Below are positions 10,001-17,546 of a stretch of 17,546 nt of DNA, piece after piece. Origin of the DNA: Parachlorella kessleri (lineage: Eukaryota > Chlorophyta > Trebouxiophyceae > Chlorellales > Chlorellaceae); assembly GCA_001598975.1 (NCBI GenBank), contig BBXU01001290.1, positions 1 to 17,546 on the forward strand. Reading direction: 5' to 3'. The notes beneath the pieces were generated by a model. That model was not told where the DNA came from and did no database searches. It saw nothing but the letters and a program-made list of their open reading frames with translations. The position numbers and the translations under genes were made by a program. How positions within the stretch are numbered: position 1 is the stretch's first letter; each line of letters begins with the position of its first letter.

Positions 10001-13000
10001 TTGGCGTTGAGCGCAGTGTATGAGGGCAGGGGAGGCTCTGCCATGCAATAGTCTCACAGGTTCCGCCGCCAAGGGCGCGTCACAGGCTGGGGTCGCAAGG
10101 GGGTGTGTACGATATCAGGCAGGGTTGTTGCCCCAGCGCGGCTGCATGGTAGCTGGGCGGCTTTGGTCAAACCCTGACAGCAGCAGCAGGTAGAGGTACA
10201 TCTGCGCTTTGTGTGCCGTGCTGACGCTGCAGGCGGCGCTGCTTCCTCGGCCCCCTCTCGGCCCACGCCAGCCAGCCCTCAGGTCACCGCAGTGGACGTG
10301 GTCCCCGGCAGCAACAAGCTCAAGCTAAAGCTGTCCCGGGCCAAGCCGGCGGCCTCGGACACAGGCCCCGCAGCGGGCCCAGCAGCAGCCGCAGGCACGG
10401 CCAACGGGGTCGGCGCTGGTGGGGCGGCCGGGCTGCAGTCAGCCAGCGGGCGGCCGCGGCGGCAGGTATCTACAAAATTGCACTTCCATGTTCTGTCCCT
10501 TATGTTGCTGCCAAATAGAATGAAGTGCCTGTGTCACGCAGGAAAACAGCAGGCAGCGCTTGCCTGGGTGTGGCTCAAGCTGGGAGGCTCCTGGTCCTAG
10601 GGTGGTTGCAGGGCGAGGGGCATGCTCATGCCCGGGTGGCCCCTCTGTGCCACGCTTCTGGACAATGCCAGTGTTTGGGAAGGGGCGCAAGCATGTGGTG
10701 GGGATGGCCGGCAATCGCCTGGCGAAGGAGCACGCTCGACTGGCCCAACTGTAGTGTCCCTGCTGACATGCGCTCTGCCTGTCTCATTCCTGGTCCTGCG
10801 CAGGTCAAGGCCCCAGCACGCTTTGCTGCGCTGGGCAGCGACGACGAGCATGCTTTGCAGCCGCTGGAGGCCTACGGGCCAGGGGCGCCGGGAGCGCCAG
10901 GTGCGTGACTGATATCAGGAAGCGCCCAACCCCTGAGGGGACCAGGGTCCACTTAGGAGGCACCTGTTGAGACTATGAGCCGGGAGCAGGACGATGCAGT
11001 ACGTCAGCTGGGTAGGCCACCTCACCAGGCCCTGCTTCTCTGCCTGCTGAGCTGTGCTGTGGCCGCGCGTGCTGCCTCGGCTTCTCCAGAAGTGGACAGC
11101 CTTCTCAGTGCTTGCCCCGCGGCCCTGCACAGATCCCCCAGCTTACCGGAAGCGCACATACGCCACCGCCCCTTTGGCAGGCGCGCCCGCGCTTGAGCCT
11201 ACTTGCTGTGTTTCTTTTCACCGTGTACCCGTCTCCCTCTGGCAGGGGCCCAGCCCTTCACTGTGCGGGTCTCCCCTGCGGCCGAGCTGATGATGGACTG
11301 CCACGCCCACCTGAGCACCAACGAGGTGATCGGCATCCTGGCGGGAGCCTGGGACCCAACGCAGCGCAGCATAGCTGTGCACCGGGCCTTCCCCGTGCAC
11401 GAGCTGGCCACGGAGGACGACAGCGTGAATGTGGAGATGGACCCGGTGGACGCGGCAAGGGTGCAGACAGAGATCGAGGGCAAGCACGGCTTGAGGTGGG
11501 TGCCAGGTTGCGCGTGGGCAGTGCCTGCGACGCTGTGTGGTCGCTGCGGGAGCACAGGGAGAATGGGGTAGTAAGCAAAGGGAGCAAGTTTTTGTTCAGC
11601 TGTTGAACTGGCAGCCGCATATCGTCTGTTCAAGCCACTGGTTGGCCGAGGCGGTCGCCGTGTTTGCTGTGGGGATGTCGATGGATGCATGTTCAGGATG
11701 TATGTGTGTGTGATTAGGCATGGAGGGTGGCGGAGGTTGCTCTGCTGCGGACTCCTCCTGGTTGCGAAGCTTTCCCAGGTGTGTCTCGGCTGACAATTTC
11801 GTCGTTCATTGAGCGCAGTAAACTGTCAACAGCACTAGGTTGTGGTTCCAGGCGGGGCTTAACTGCTTCCACTGCCTGCCTGCCTGCCTGCAGGGTGGTG
11901 GGCTGGTACCACAGCCACCCCACCTTCCCCACCCAGCCCTCGCTGATAGACATTTACAACCAGGCGCTGCAGCAGCACCACCACCGGGAGGAGGGCAGCG
12001 GGGAGGAGCCATACGTGGCAGGTGAGAGTCCCTGCAGAGCACCAAGCTCCGCTTCAAAGCGGAAAAAGTACAAAAAGTAACCGTGACACGCAGGCGGGTA
12101 GGTCGGCCTCTCTTCCTCCTTGACTGCTGCCAGCCAGCAGCACCCTTCCTTAAGGTGGTCCCTATCACAGATGTGACGCCCTACCCTTACCCGCTGCTGT
12201 TACTTCCATGTTTAATTGTAGCATGCCCCACTGCGTGGTGCTGCGTTGCCAACCCCCATCAGGTGGTCGGTTCCTCCCTCCACCCAGCCCTTGCGGGTTC
12301 AGAGATGCGTAGGGCATGCCAATTCTGCCTTATCCCGCTCTCTGACTCCAAACCCACAACCCTATCGCCGGTGTGCTCCTGCCTGCAGCCATCGTGGGCC
12401 CCTACGACCGGCGCCTGCCCAGCTCCCAGTCCAGCCTGACCTGGTTCTACGTGGAGCACCCAGCGGGCAAGGCGCCCGAGCCGGGGCAGAACCCGCTGGA
12501 AGCGGGCTGTACTGCCAAGGCCTTGCAGGTGGGTGTTTGTGGGGGCGGGGGGAGTCTCTTTTGCTCTTTGGGTGCCGTGGAGGTGAGCGGCACCGCCAAC
12601 ACAGGGCGGCGGGAGGCAGGCTGCAGCGCAGGGTGGCGGTGTGTGCCTTGAGTTCTGTATGCCAAGGGTGGGTGGTGCGCTGCACCCAAGGCTGCCGGAG
12701 GTAGTCTGGCCTTGTGGGGAGGCTCCGGCTGCGTTGATATGTCATTGTGTCACTATGCGAACAAAGGTAATTTACTGCAATGGATGAGCCCGTGCAATGC
12801 GTTGAGGCTTTGTAGGCTAGGTGTGTGTATGTCTGTCAGGGTGCTGTCTTGCCTGTGCGGAGGCTTGGCGCTGTGCCAGGTGGAAGCGCTGGCGCTCGAA
12901 GACCCCAAGGCCGCTGCAGCCTCATGGCCATGCCCTGCTGTGAAGTGACTATGTGCGCTGTGCTGTGTCGTGCTGTGCCAGGTGGAGGCGCTGGCGCTGG

Positions 13001-13879
13001 AGGACCCCAAGGCCAGCGCCGACCTGGCGGGCATGCCCACCAAGGAGATGCAGCAGCTGGCCAAGCGCTACGCGGCCGCGGACTACGGGGTGGCGCTGCA
13101 GGGGGGCTGGCGCGATGGGCGCACGCGGCTGGAGAAGCTGCAGGAGTCGCTGAGGGTGAGGCAGGCATCCAATCACACACGGTTGGTACTGTTCCTTCGC
13201 TCACGTTGGTCACCATGGCTGCCCAGCCTGAAGGGAGCTGGCCTGAGGGTCCGCGCCTTGTAGCTTCGTAGTTTTAGGGAGCAGACACAGGAGGCGCCTT
13301 CCCAAGGCAAGGTAAGGACATTCGCCAGCGCACGACCACACACCACCATTGAGCCGTGGCTGCCATGCACATTTTCAGCTGCTGCCTTGATTGCAGAGCC
13401 GGCTGCCGACCACATGGCCCCCAAGGTCGGTCAAGGACTTCACTGACAAGATCCACGTCTCGCTGTCCGCGGTCTGGGCCGTCTACGGCAGGGCCGCGCA
13501 GCAGCACCAGCAGCATGTGGAGCAGCCGGCCGCGCCGGCTGCGGCCAGGGGTCGCGAAGGGGAAGTGAGTGAGGACGAGCCGCTGTCAGAAGAGGACGAG
13601 GAGCAGCAACCACAGCCACCCGCTCCTCCTGCAGCAGCAGCGGCCGTGGCTCCTCCCCCTGTGCCATCACCACCACCAGCAGCAGCAGCGGCAGCAACAG
13701 CCTCGGCAGCTCCCGGGAGGCCACCGCCGACAGGATCGTTGCCAGCACCGCTGGGCAGCACAGCAGGGCCAGCGGCGCCGGCGCCCACAGGGCCCTCCTT
13801 CCAGCTGGTGCATGACTCCGACAATGAGACTGACTTGGAGAGTCTTGATGGCGACGACGACGGCTATTCTGATGACTAA
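7067..13879 (+). CDS. MPND-like protein: RAMA domain plus MPN/JAMM domain, 810 aa
   Basis: Exons: 7067-7088, 7249-7439, 7761-8153, 8995-9173, 9736-9878, 10233-10465, 10804-10900, 11246-11495, 11894-12021, 12389-12528, 12982-13155, 13397-13879 (2433 nt, all phases close, all GT-AG). Residues 1-70 are acidic; 72-175 are low-complexity Ala/Pro/Ser with a CAG-coded Ala7. The RAMA domain spans ~178-272 (LRLLIQEGIIHPG, LSVDYKGQTQLASL, then GWKTVRYGG and LEHYKLEL). The MPN domain starts near 420. Its JAMM zinc motif is complete: E446 (TNEVIGILAG), H509, H511, S519, D522 (HSHPTFPTQPSLID), predicting an active metalloisopeptidase. The tail is Pro/Gln/Ala-rich, then strongly acidic (DNETDLESLDGDDDGYSDD). 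Animal MPND has the same RAMA-MPN order; RAMA has been linked to N6-methyladenine DNA. A nuclear chromatin role is inferred. The exon 2-3 join (weak donor CGG|GTGTGT) is the least certain. Confidence 0.9.
7860..7883 (+). repeat. CAG trinucleotide run coding polyalanine
   Basis: About seven CAG repeats are read in the GCA frame inside exon 3 of the MPND-like gene, giving an Ala7 tract within a longer Ala/Pro/Gly-rich linker. Its length is likely polymorphic between strains. Confidence 0.7.
8458..9056 (+). repeat. Tandem array of 3' splice site plus exon start (~106 bp units, 6 copies)
   Basis: Intron 3 of the MPND-like gene (8154-8994) holds repeats of the start of exon 4. Exon-like starts after AG are at 8458 (decayed), 8570, 8677, 8783, 8889 and 8995 (functional); spacings are 112, 107, 106, 106, 106. 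Each clear unit has GACTACAAGGG and ~60 nt of exon sequence, then TGTGACTRGTAG, a pyrimidine tract and CTGCAG. The copies at 8783 and 8889 differ at only three bases. Copies 8458 and 8570 form an older subfamily sharing GGCAGGCTGTGACTGGTAG. Read from their own acceptor, the upstream clear copies hit in-frame TGA at 8645, 8749, 8855 and 8961; only the last copy continues into the RAMA domain. Confidence 0.95.
9363..9378. repeat. 16-bp perfect palindrome with adjacent half-site
   Basis: TGAGTAACGTTACTCA is its own reverse complement. The half TGAGTAACG is repeated directly at 9382-9390. It lies in intron 4 of the MPND-like gene, 190 bp after the donor. It could be a dimeric transcription-factor site or a folding element. 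Confidence 0.75.
11872..11893 (+). repeat. (CTGC)5 microsatellite forming the exon 9 acceptor
   Basis: Five CTGC units run straight into the AG that precedes exon 9, which encodes the JAMM HxH motif. The microsatellite thus supplies most of the polypyrimidine tract. Confidence 0.8.
12870..13014 (+). repeat. Duplicated acceptor and exon 11 start (decoy copy)
   Basis: GCTGTGCCAG followed by 33 nt of exon 11 start occurs twice, with exonic parts at 12880-12912 (decoy) and 12982-13014 (used). The three differences in the 33 nt are all at third codon positions and silent (GAA/GAG, CTC/CTG, GAA/GAG). Splicing to the decoy would read VEALALEDPKA and then stop at TGA 12946-12948. The downstream copy carries on into the open exon 11. 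Confidence 0.9.
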
Positions 13880-14057
13880 CCACTGCCCTGTCTACCTCAG
13901 AGACTTTGCACTTGCAAGTATGTTCTGTATAGGCGGATGAAGAGCTCCTCACTGCCTGGCCGGGCTTGGGGTGTGCTGTATCATGCACCTGAAGATGATA
14001 GCAAGGTATCGACTTGTGGCGCAAGCTGGCAGCTGTCATGCTGGGGTGCTTGCCTCT

Positions 14058-14062
14058 TGTAA
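14058..14062 (+). promoter_or_regulatory. Candidate poly(A) signal TGTAA (first), MPND-like gene
   Basis: TGTAA lies 179 bp after the MPND-like stop codon. A second TGTAA at 14156-14160 is an alternative. Only the motif supports this call. Confidence 0.35.
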
Positions 14063-14155
14063 GTGTGCTGCTTCACAGAACAAGCACCAATGGTGCATAT
14101 GACTTCCGAAAGTATGAACCTCTAGGTCAGGATTACAAGCTGGCTGCCAAATTAG

Positions 14156-14160
14156 TGTAA
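14156..14160 (+). promoter_or_regulatory. Candidate poly(A) signal TGTAA (second), MPND-like gene
   Basis: TGTAA lies 277 bp after the stop codon. On the opposite strand a TGTAA (plus TTACA at 14133-14137) could end the convergent gene at 14815-15466, so the two transcripts may overlap at their 3' ends. Confidence 0.35.
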
Positions 14161-14162
14161 AG

Positions 14163-14814
14163 CCACCTATCCCAACCAGCTGTGAGGTGCTACACTCTCA
14201 GAGAGCTAGTTGGAGCCCCTGCACACCTGACCACAAAGCTATGTCAAAGGAAGGGCAGCTGAGTTGTGTAGAAACAATAAAAGTGTTAACACCAATTTGC
14301 AACACTGGGATTAAGGAGCATCCTCTTGCTAAACGGACTGCTGCCCAAATGAATGAAAGTTGATACGAAAAATACAGACGGAGGAATACCTTCACCTCTC
14401 AGAAGCACCGAGACCAGGATGAAGCAGTTTGCACAGTTGCGACATCTGCTTTTGAGTACCAAGTACACCACAATGCAATACAAAGCCACCACTTGGCCAC
14501 TGTTAAGTTTCAGGCTGTCACAAGCCTAGACATGCCCAGGGGCTAGCACACGACTCTGCCACCCAGCCCCTCTCCTGCCAATCACTCACACCCTCAAGGA
14601 ACGTTCAAGTACAGTTCCAGGTACATAGATGGCTGCTTACTGATCAGAGCCTCATTCACAGCGCAAGTTGGCGCACTTGCACAACAATGTACCTAAATGC
14701 CCAAAGAAGCCCATATCCAGTCGAGATGTCACGGCCACCGAGCTCTGTGGGTGGATACCCGGGCACATCACGTTGCACAGGCTACCCAAAAGGCCCCATC
14801 CCAACTGCCAGCAG
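14163..14814. other. Convergent 3' region, no gene seen
   Basis: Between the MPND-like 3' end and the minus-strand membrane-protein stop codon there is no recognisable coding sequence. It probably holds the long 3' UTR of the minus-strand gene. Small open frames on the minus strand (14198-14492, 14652-14879) lack family resemblance. Confidence 0.4.
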
Positions 14815-15466
14815 CTAAAGGCTGGCGGCACTTGCAATGGAGCCTGAGCTAGCCGGGCTGATTGAAGCCGGCTCGTCACCCAGCAGCAGCTCCGTGCGGC
14901 GTACTAATGTAGCACACAGCGGGCCTAGCAGGCTCCCCAGATGCTCGTTCTCCTGGTACTTGGCGTACTGCTGACGCAGTGCGAGCACCTCAGACCTACA
15001 TAGAGCAAGCCAGGGGACGATGTGACACCCAGATGTGGCCACACTGGCACTGCCGGCCCCCAGTAATATGGCAACCCCAGTCTGCGGGGCTGGCCCTGAG
15101 CGGGCAGCCTGAGCTCAAACACAAACTTCACGCCTTGCGCACCAACAGACCACATACGAAGCAGGACCCTCAACGAATGCTTGTTCGCAAACATACCCAC
15201 CTGCGCTGCTCCCCAGGCGGCAGGCGCCGCAGACGCCTCAACCGCAGCTCAACGTCGTCTTGCAGCTCCCTTAGCAAGCGCGGGTCACCGGGATCATCGA
15301 GCACGGCACCCCTCTTGCCACCCGTGGCTGCTGAGCGGGTGCTCCCACCTCGCTTCAGCTGCCTCTCCTTGCCTGGAGCCTTCTTCGTGCCGCGGTGGGC
15401 AGCCACGGCCGCTATGAAGCCACCCAGCGCCGATCCCACCGCCAAAATCAAGGCTACTTCCAGCAT
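14815..15466 (-). CDS. Unidentified small membrane-anchored protein, 148 aa
   Basis: Not recognised as a known family. Exons: 15201-15466 and 14815-14995, joined in phase 2 by a GT-AG intron (donor AG|GTGGGT, acceptor TATGTAG), giving 447 nt with stop. The N-terminus (residues ~3-24, LEVALILAVGSALGGFIAAVAA) is a clean hydrophobic anchor followed by a basic stretch. It may be a signal anchor or an organelle-envelope anchor. Residues ~55-85 are highly charged with helical Leu/Arg/Glu spacing (DDVELRLRRLRRL). The second exon has a helix-like block with QQYAKYQENEHLGSLL and then a Ser/Ala-rich tail. I chose the ATG at 15466 because it begins the hydrophobic segment and follows a possible acceptor (ATTGCAG) in the leader. 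An in-frame ATG at 15523 would add 19 residues. Confidence 0.6.
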
Positions 15467-16458
15467 TAACTGCCTGCAATAGCAACGCTCAGCTGGCTGT
15501 GTTCGTTCAACTGGGCCAGCCAAACGGCCGTGCCAAGGCCCGAGCCAAGGAAGACAAGCTGAGCACGCTCTGTACCTTTTGTACTAACTGCAACTCCAAG
15601 GTGAGCGGTCGGTGACGAGCAATGCACGTGGGTTCAAAACCTGTCGCCCTCGAAACAGCAGCGTGCGGGCGTACCCGTTCCTAAAGCGAAAAGGTAAATA
15701 ATTTACTACCTTTTGCCACCGGTTCTGTCTACCAATTGAGAACTCCTGGAATTCCGGGCGTATCGTTGGTCATCGATGCGCTAATCCCCCCCCCCCACCA
15801 CACACACACATTCGCCGCAATATGCTGACCTTCGTCATTGTACCCATGTCAGAAAGCGCAAATGGCAGCGTAGAGGGGTGATGGCACTGGTTTGGGGGTA
15901 GAGACTTCGGTAAAGAGATTGAGTGACTTCAGCTGGTGGCAGGCAGTGCGAACAGAGGAGAGATAGCATCGAAGCTGTACTTAGTAAAAGTGACAGGTAC
16001 TGACAGGGCTAGATGGAATTATGCTTTTGGTCTTGCCTGAGTTCTGGTCTAGCAGGCCTAACCCTGGGGCCAGCTAAACCATGCTCCTTAATCTACATCA
16101 CTGCCTGCACATCTCCTTGCTCAAGTCTAGGGATACCTTGCAAGGTCTTGAGCTCCAGCATAAGATGCTATCCCTTAGTCAAGCCTGCCAGTCATTTATA
16201 GAGCCGCCTTCTTTCGACCTTTCTGCACCTTTTCCGAATAGAAGCCAAGGCAGTCATATCACACCCTACCTTTGGGATGACAAATGGGCACATACGCTGT
16301 GCCTGTGACAGGCACAACACAAGTATGAGTAAAACATCACCATGTAAGCCCTCATAGAGCAGGTAGCCCAGCCCGAGTCGCCACACCCACGACACATGCA
16401 GCCTCTGTGCTAACCATAGCATAGGCATCCATATAGGCAGGGCCCCCATGGCAGGAGC
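15467..16458. other. Intergenic between the membrane-protein gene and the L1-domain gene
   Basis: Both flanking genes are on the minus strand, so this should hold the promoter of the membrane-protein gene and the 3' UTR of the L1-domain gene. No coding sequence was recognised. A C11-(CA)n simple repeat lies in the middle. Confidence 0.45.
15786..15810. repeat. C11 run followed by a (CA)n microsatellite
   Basis: Eleven C residues are followed by ACCA and a (CA)n run. It is a simple repeat, prone to sequencing and replication slippage. Confidence 0.85.
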
Positions 16459-16919
16459 CTACTCCTGGTTTGCCTGCTCTGGGGCCGCCTGGTAGATGGG
16501 GAGCGCCACGGAGCTGGAGCTTTTCAGAAACACCGACTGCAACCCAGGGGAGCAATACGAGGTAGGTTGCAGCATCCAAGGTGGATGGCAACAGCCGGGA
16601 TGTACAACCAACACCACAACCCCGGCGGGCACTTCAGCATATCGAGCACCTTCCCCCAGCTACAACCGCCGCACCCATCTCCCTTCAGCTCCCATAAACA
16701 CGTCCTAAACACCACTTGCCCTTCAGGGCGAGAACCCCACCCCCTTCCTGCCATCGACCAGCGCACATAAGTGTGCCCGCCACCCCACCCTCCCTCCCCC
16801 CCTGCTGCCACCCTCACCTTGATGCCCGCCCACTTCTTGGGCAACCGCTCAACTGCTGCCTTGGCTGCTGCCACCACATTCTCCACACACTGCTGCTCTG
16901 ACTGGCTGCTCTTGGCCAC
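16459..16919 (-). CDS. Ribosomal L1-domain protein (RSL1D1/Utp30-like), C-terminal exons (partial)
   Basis: Exons: 16818-16919 (34 codons) and the terminal exon 16459-16536 (25 codons plus TAG), joined in phase 0 by GT-AG. The joined protein reads VAKSSQSEQQCVENVVAAAK through LPKKWAGIK to SVFLKSSSSVALPIYQ. This is the last segment of the L1 fold: the helix with (S)E-Q-VENV, then the closing W-xI-S-xLK-SVALPIY strand. That ending is typical of the nucleolar RSL1D1/Utp30 branch involved in ribosome biogenesis rather than ribosomal protein uL1 itself. The protein ends only 10 residues after the domain, so it lacks the long basic tail of animal RSL1D1. Earlier exons were not found in 16920-17546 and should lie past the right edge. 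Confidence 0.78.
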
Positions 16920-17303
16920 CTGAAAACACAAGAGGGGGCAAGCGCTCTGCGATCACTGCAAGGGCCCGAAGCTTTCTAACAATGCTCCATAGGAAGGATG
17001 CTCCCCTTGCTACCCTCCCTAGTATGCGCACCAAGCTTAGCGACTCGTTCTTAGGCATTGGCTGCAAAGTACCCAGGCCCATAACGACGACGGGTACACC
17101 TCACGCGGCATGTGCTGCTGCCAGGTGCGCCTTATCCAAGAAGTTTTAAGTCCCCGCCCCAACCCCCTACTCCCCACCGGGCTCAACTCTATGCGCTGCC
17201 ACCCATCACCGGCTTGCCTTTGTTATCACACCATGCTGCAGCTACAAGGGCACAAATGCGTGGCTGTCACCATGCCAATCCTTGCCCCAAGTACCCAAGT
17301 ACA
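16920..17303 (-). other. Intron of the L1-domain gene, no exon seen
   Basis: The acceptor TTTTCAG at 16920-16926 ends this intron. The minus-strand open frame here (16849-17082) has no resemblance to the L1 domain and carries no matching donor for the expected preceding segment. The stretch becomes C-rich toward the right. Confidence 0.45.
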
Positions 17304-17546
17304 GACTTCGTCACAACCGCCCACCCCTACATCCCCAGCGCGCCCCTGCACCACCCCTTTACGCGCTTCCCCAGCATCCACCCACCTCTGTCTGCATTTC
17401 CACAACGCGTCCCAGCACCCACCCACCCCTGCATTCCCAGGACGCGCTCCCGGGACCCACCCCGCCCTCCCGCGCACCACCCACCCCCGCAATCCCTGTA
17501 CGCGGCGCTGCACCCACCCACCCCAGCACTCTCAGTACGCGTCCCT
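17304..17546. repeat. Degenerate C-rich minisatellite ending in ACGCG motifs
   Basis: Several irregular units of roughly 23-58 bp contain CACCCACCCCYGCA-like cores and end in ACGCG (or AGCGCG), repeated to the window edge. The opposite strand is G-rich, with runs such as GGGGTGGGTGGG. It lies in the presumed intron or upstream part of the L1-domain gene. Confidence 0.65.

Noticed and set aside
15595..15655. tRNA-like T-arm string GGGTTCAAAACCT
   Set aside because: The B-box is imperfect, the putative T-stem needs several wobbles, and no matching D-arm, anticodon arm or acceptor stem could be folded.
16849..17082. Minus-strand frame upstream of the L1-domain exon as an additional exon
   Set aside because: The sequence does not resemble the L1 fold, and a clean TTTTCAG acceptor starts the real exon at 16919.
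1..17546. Mobile element, CRISPR array, or bacterial/viral island
   Set aside because: No terminal repeats, transposase, integrase, reverse transcriptase or regularly spaced repeat-spacer pattern was seen. The 106-bp array repeats exon and splice-site sequence, not CRISPR-like repeats.

Overview
The window looks like nuclear DNA of a green alga (Chlorophyta). A chlorellophyte or trebouxiophyte relative is likely, but this is inference. The genes are intron-dense, with short GC-rich exons, strong pyrimidine-tract-TGCAG acceptors and candidate TGTAA poly(A) signals of the chlorophyte type. Protein families are plant/algal or general eukaryotic. No bacterial operon, IS element, CRISPR array or convincing tRNA was seen.

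Six genes are supported; exon joins were built by hand from splice sites, codon phase and protein homology. On the minus strand from the left: (1) the N-terminal part of an organelle-type bacterial topoisomerase IA (exons 773-1063 and 313-531; the rest lies beyond the left edge); (2) a seven-exon, 299-residue EF-hand protein with an N-terminal YTG motif resembling ciliary microtubule inner proteins (1839-3669); (3) a complete five-exon adenine phosphoribosyltransferase of 183 residues (4751-6385). A 681-bp divergent intergenic region follows. On the plus strand: (4) a twelve-exon, 810-residue MPND-like protein with a RAMA domain and an MPN/JAMM domain (7067-13879). Back on the minus strand: (5) a two-exon, 148-residue unidentified single-pass membrane protein (14815-15466); (6) the last two exons of a ribosomal L1-domain protein (RSL1D1/Utp30-like, 16459-16919), running into a C-rich degenerate minisatellite at the right edge.

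The most unusual structure is inside the MPND-like gene. The intron before the RAMA core exon carries an array of about 106-bp units. Each unit has a branch/pyrimidine region, a TGCAG acceptor and the first ~60 nt of the next exon. There are four clear upstream copies plus one decayed copy before the functional one, and every upstream copy runs into an in-frame stop if spliced and read through. A second, independent duplication of the same kind (102-bp spacing, also ending in a stop) precedes exon 11. This suggests repeated duplication of 3' splice sites producing decoy or poison acceptors.

Three of 24 complete inferred introns use GC-AG boundaries, in three different minus-strand genes. The genes are not obviously functionally linked; the neighbourhood is an ordinary nuclear gene mix (organelle DNA topology, purine salvage, chromatin/ubiquitin-type JAMM protein, ribosome biogenesis, flagellar relic or component).
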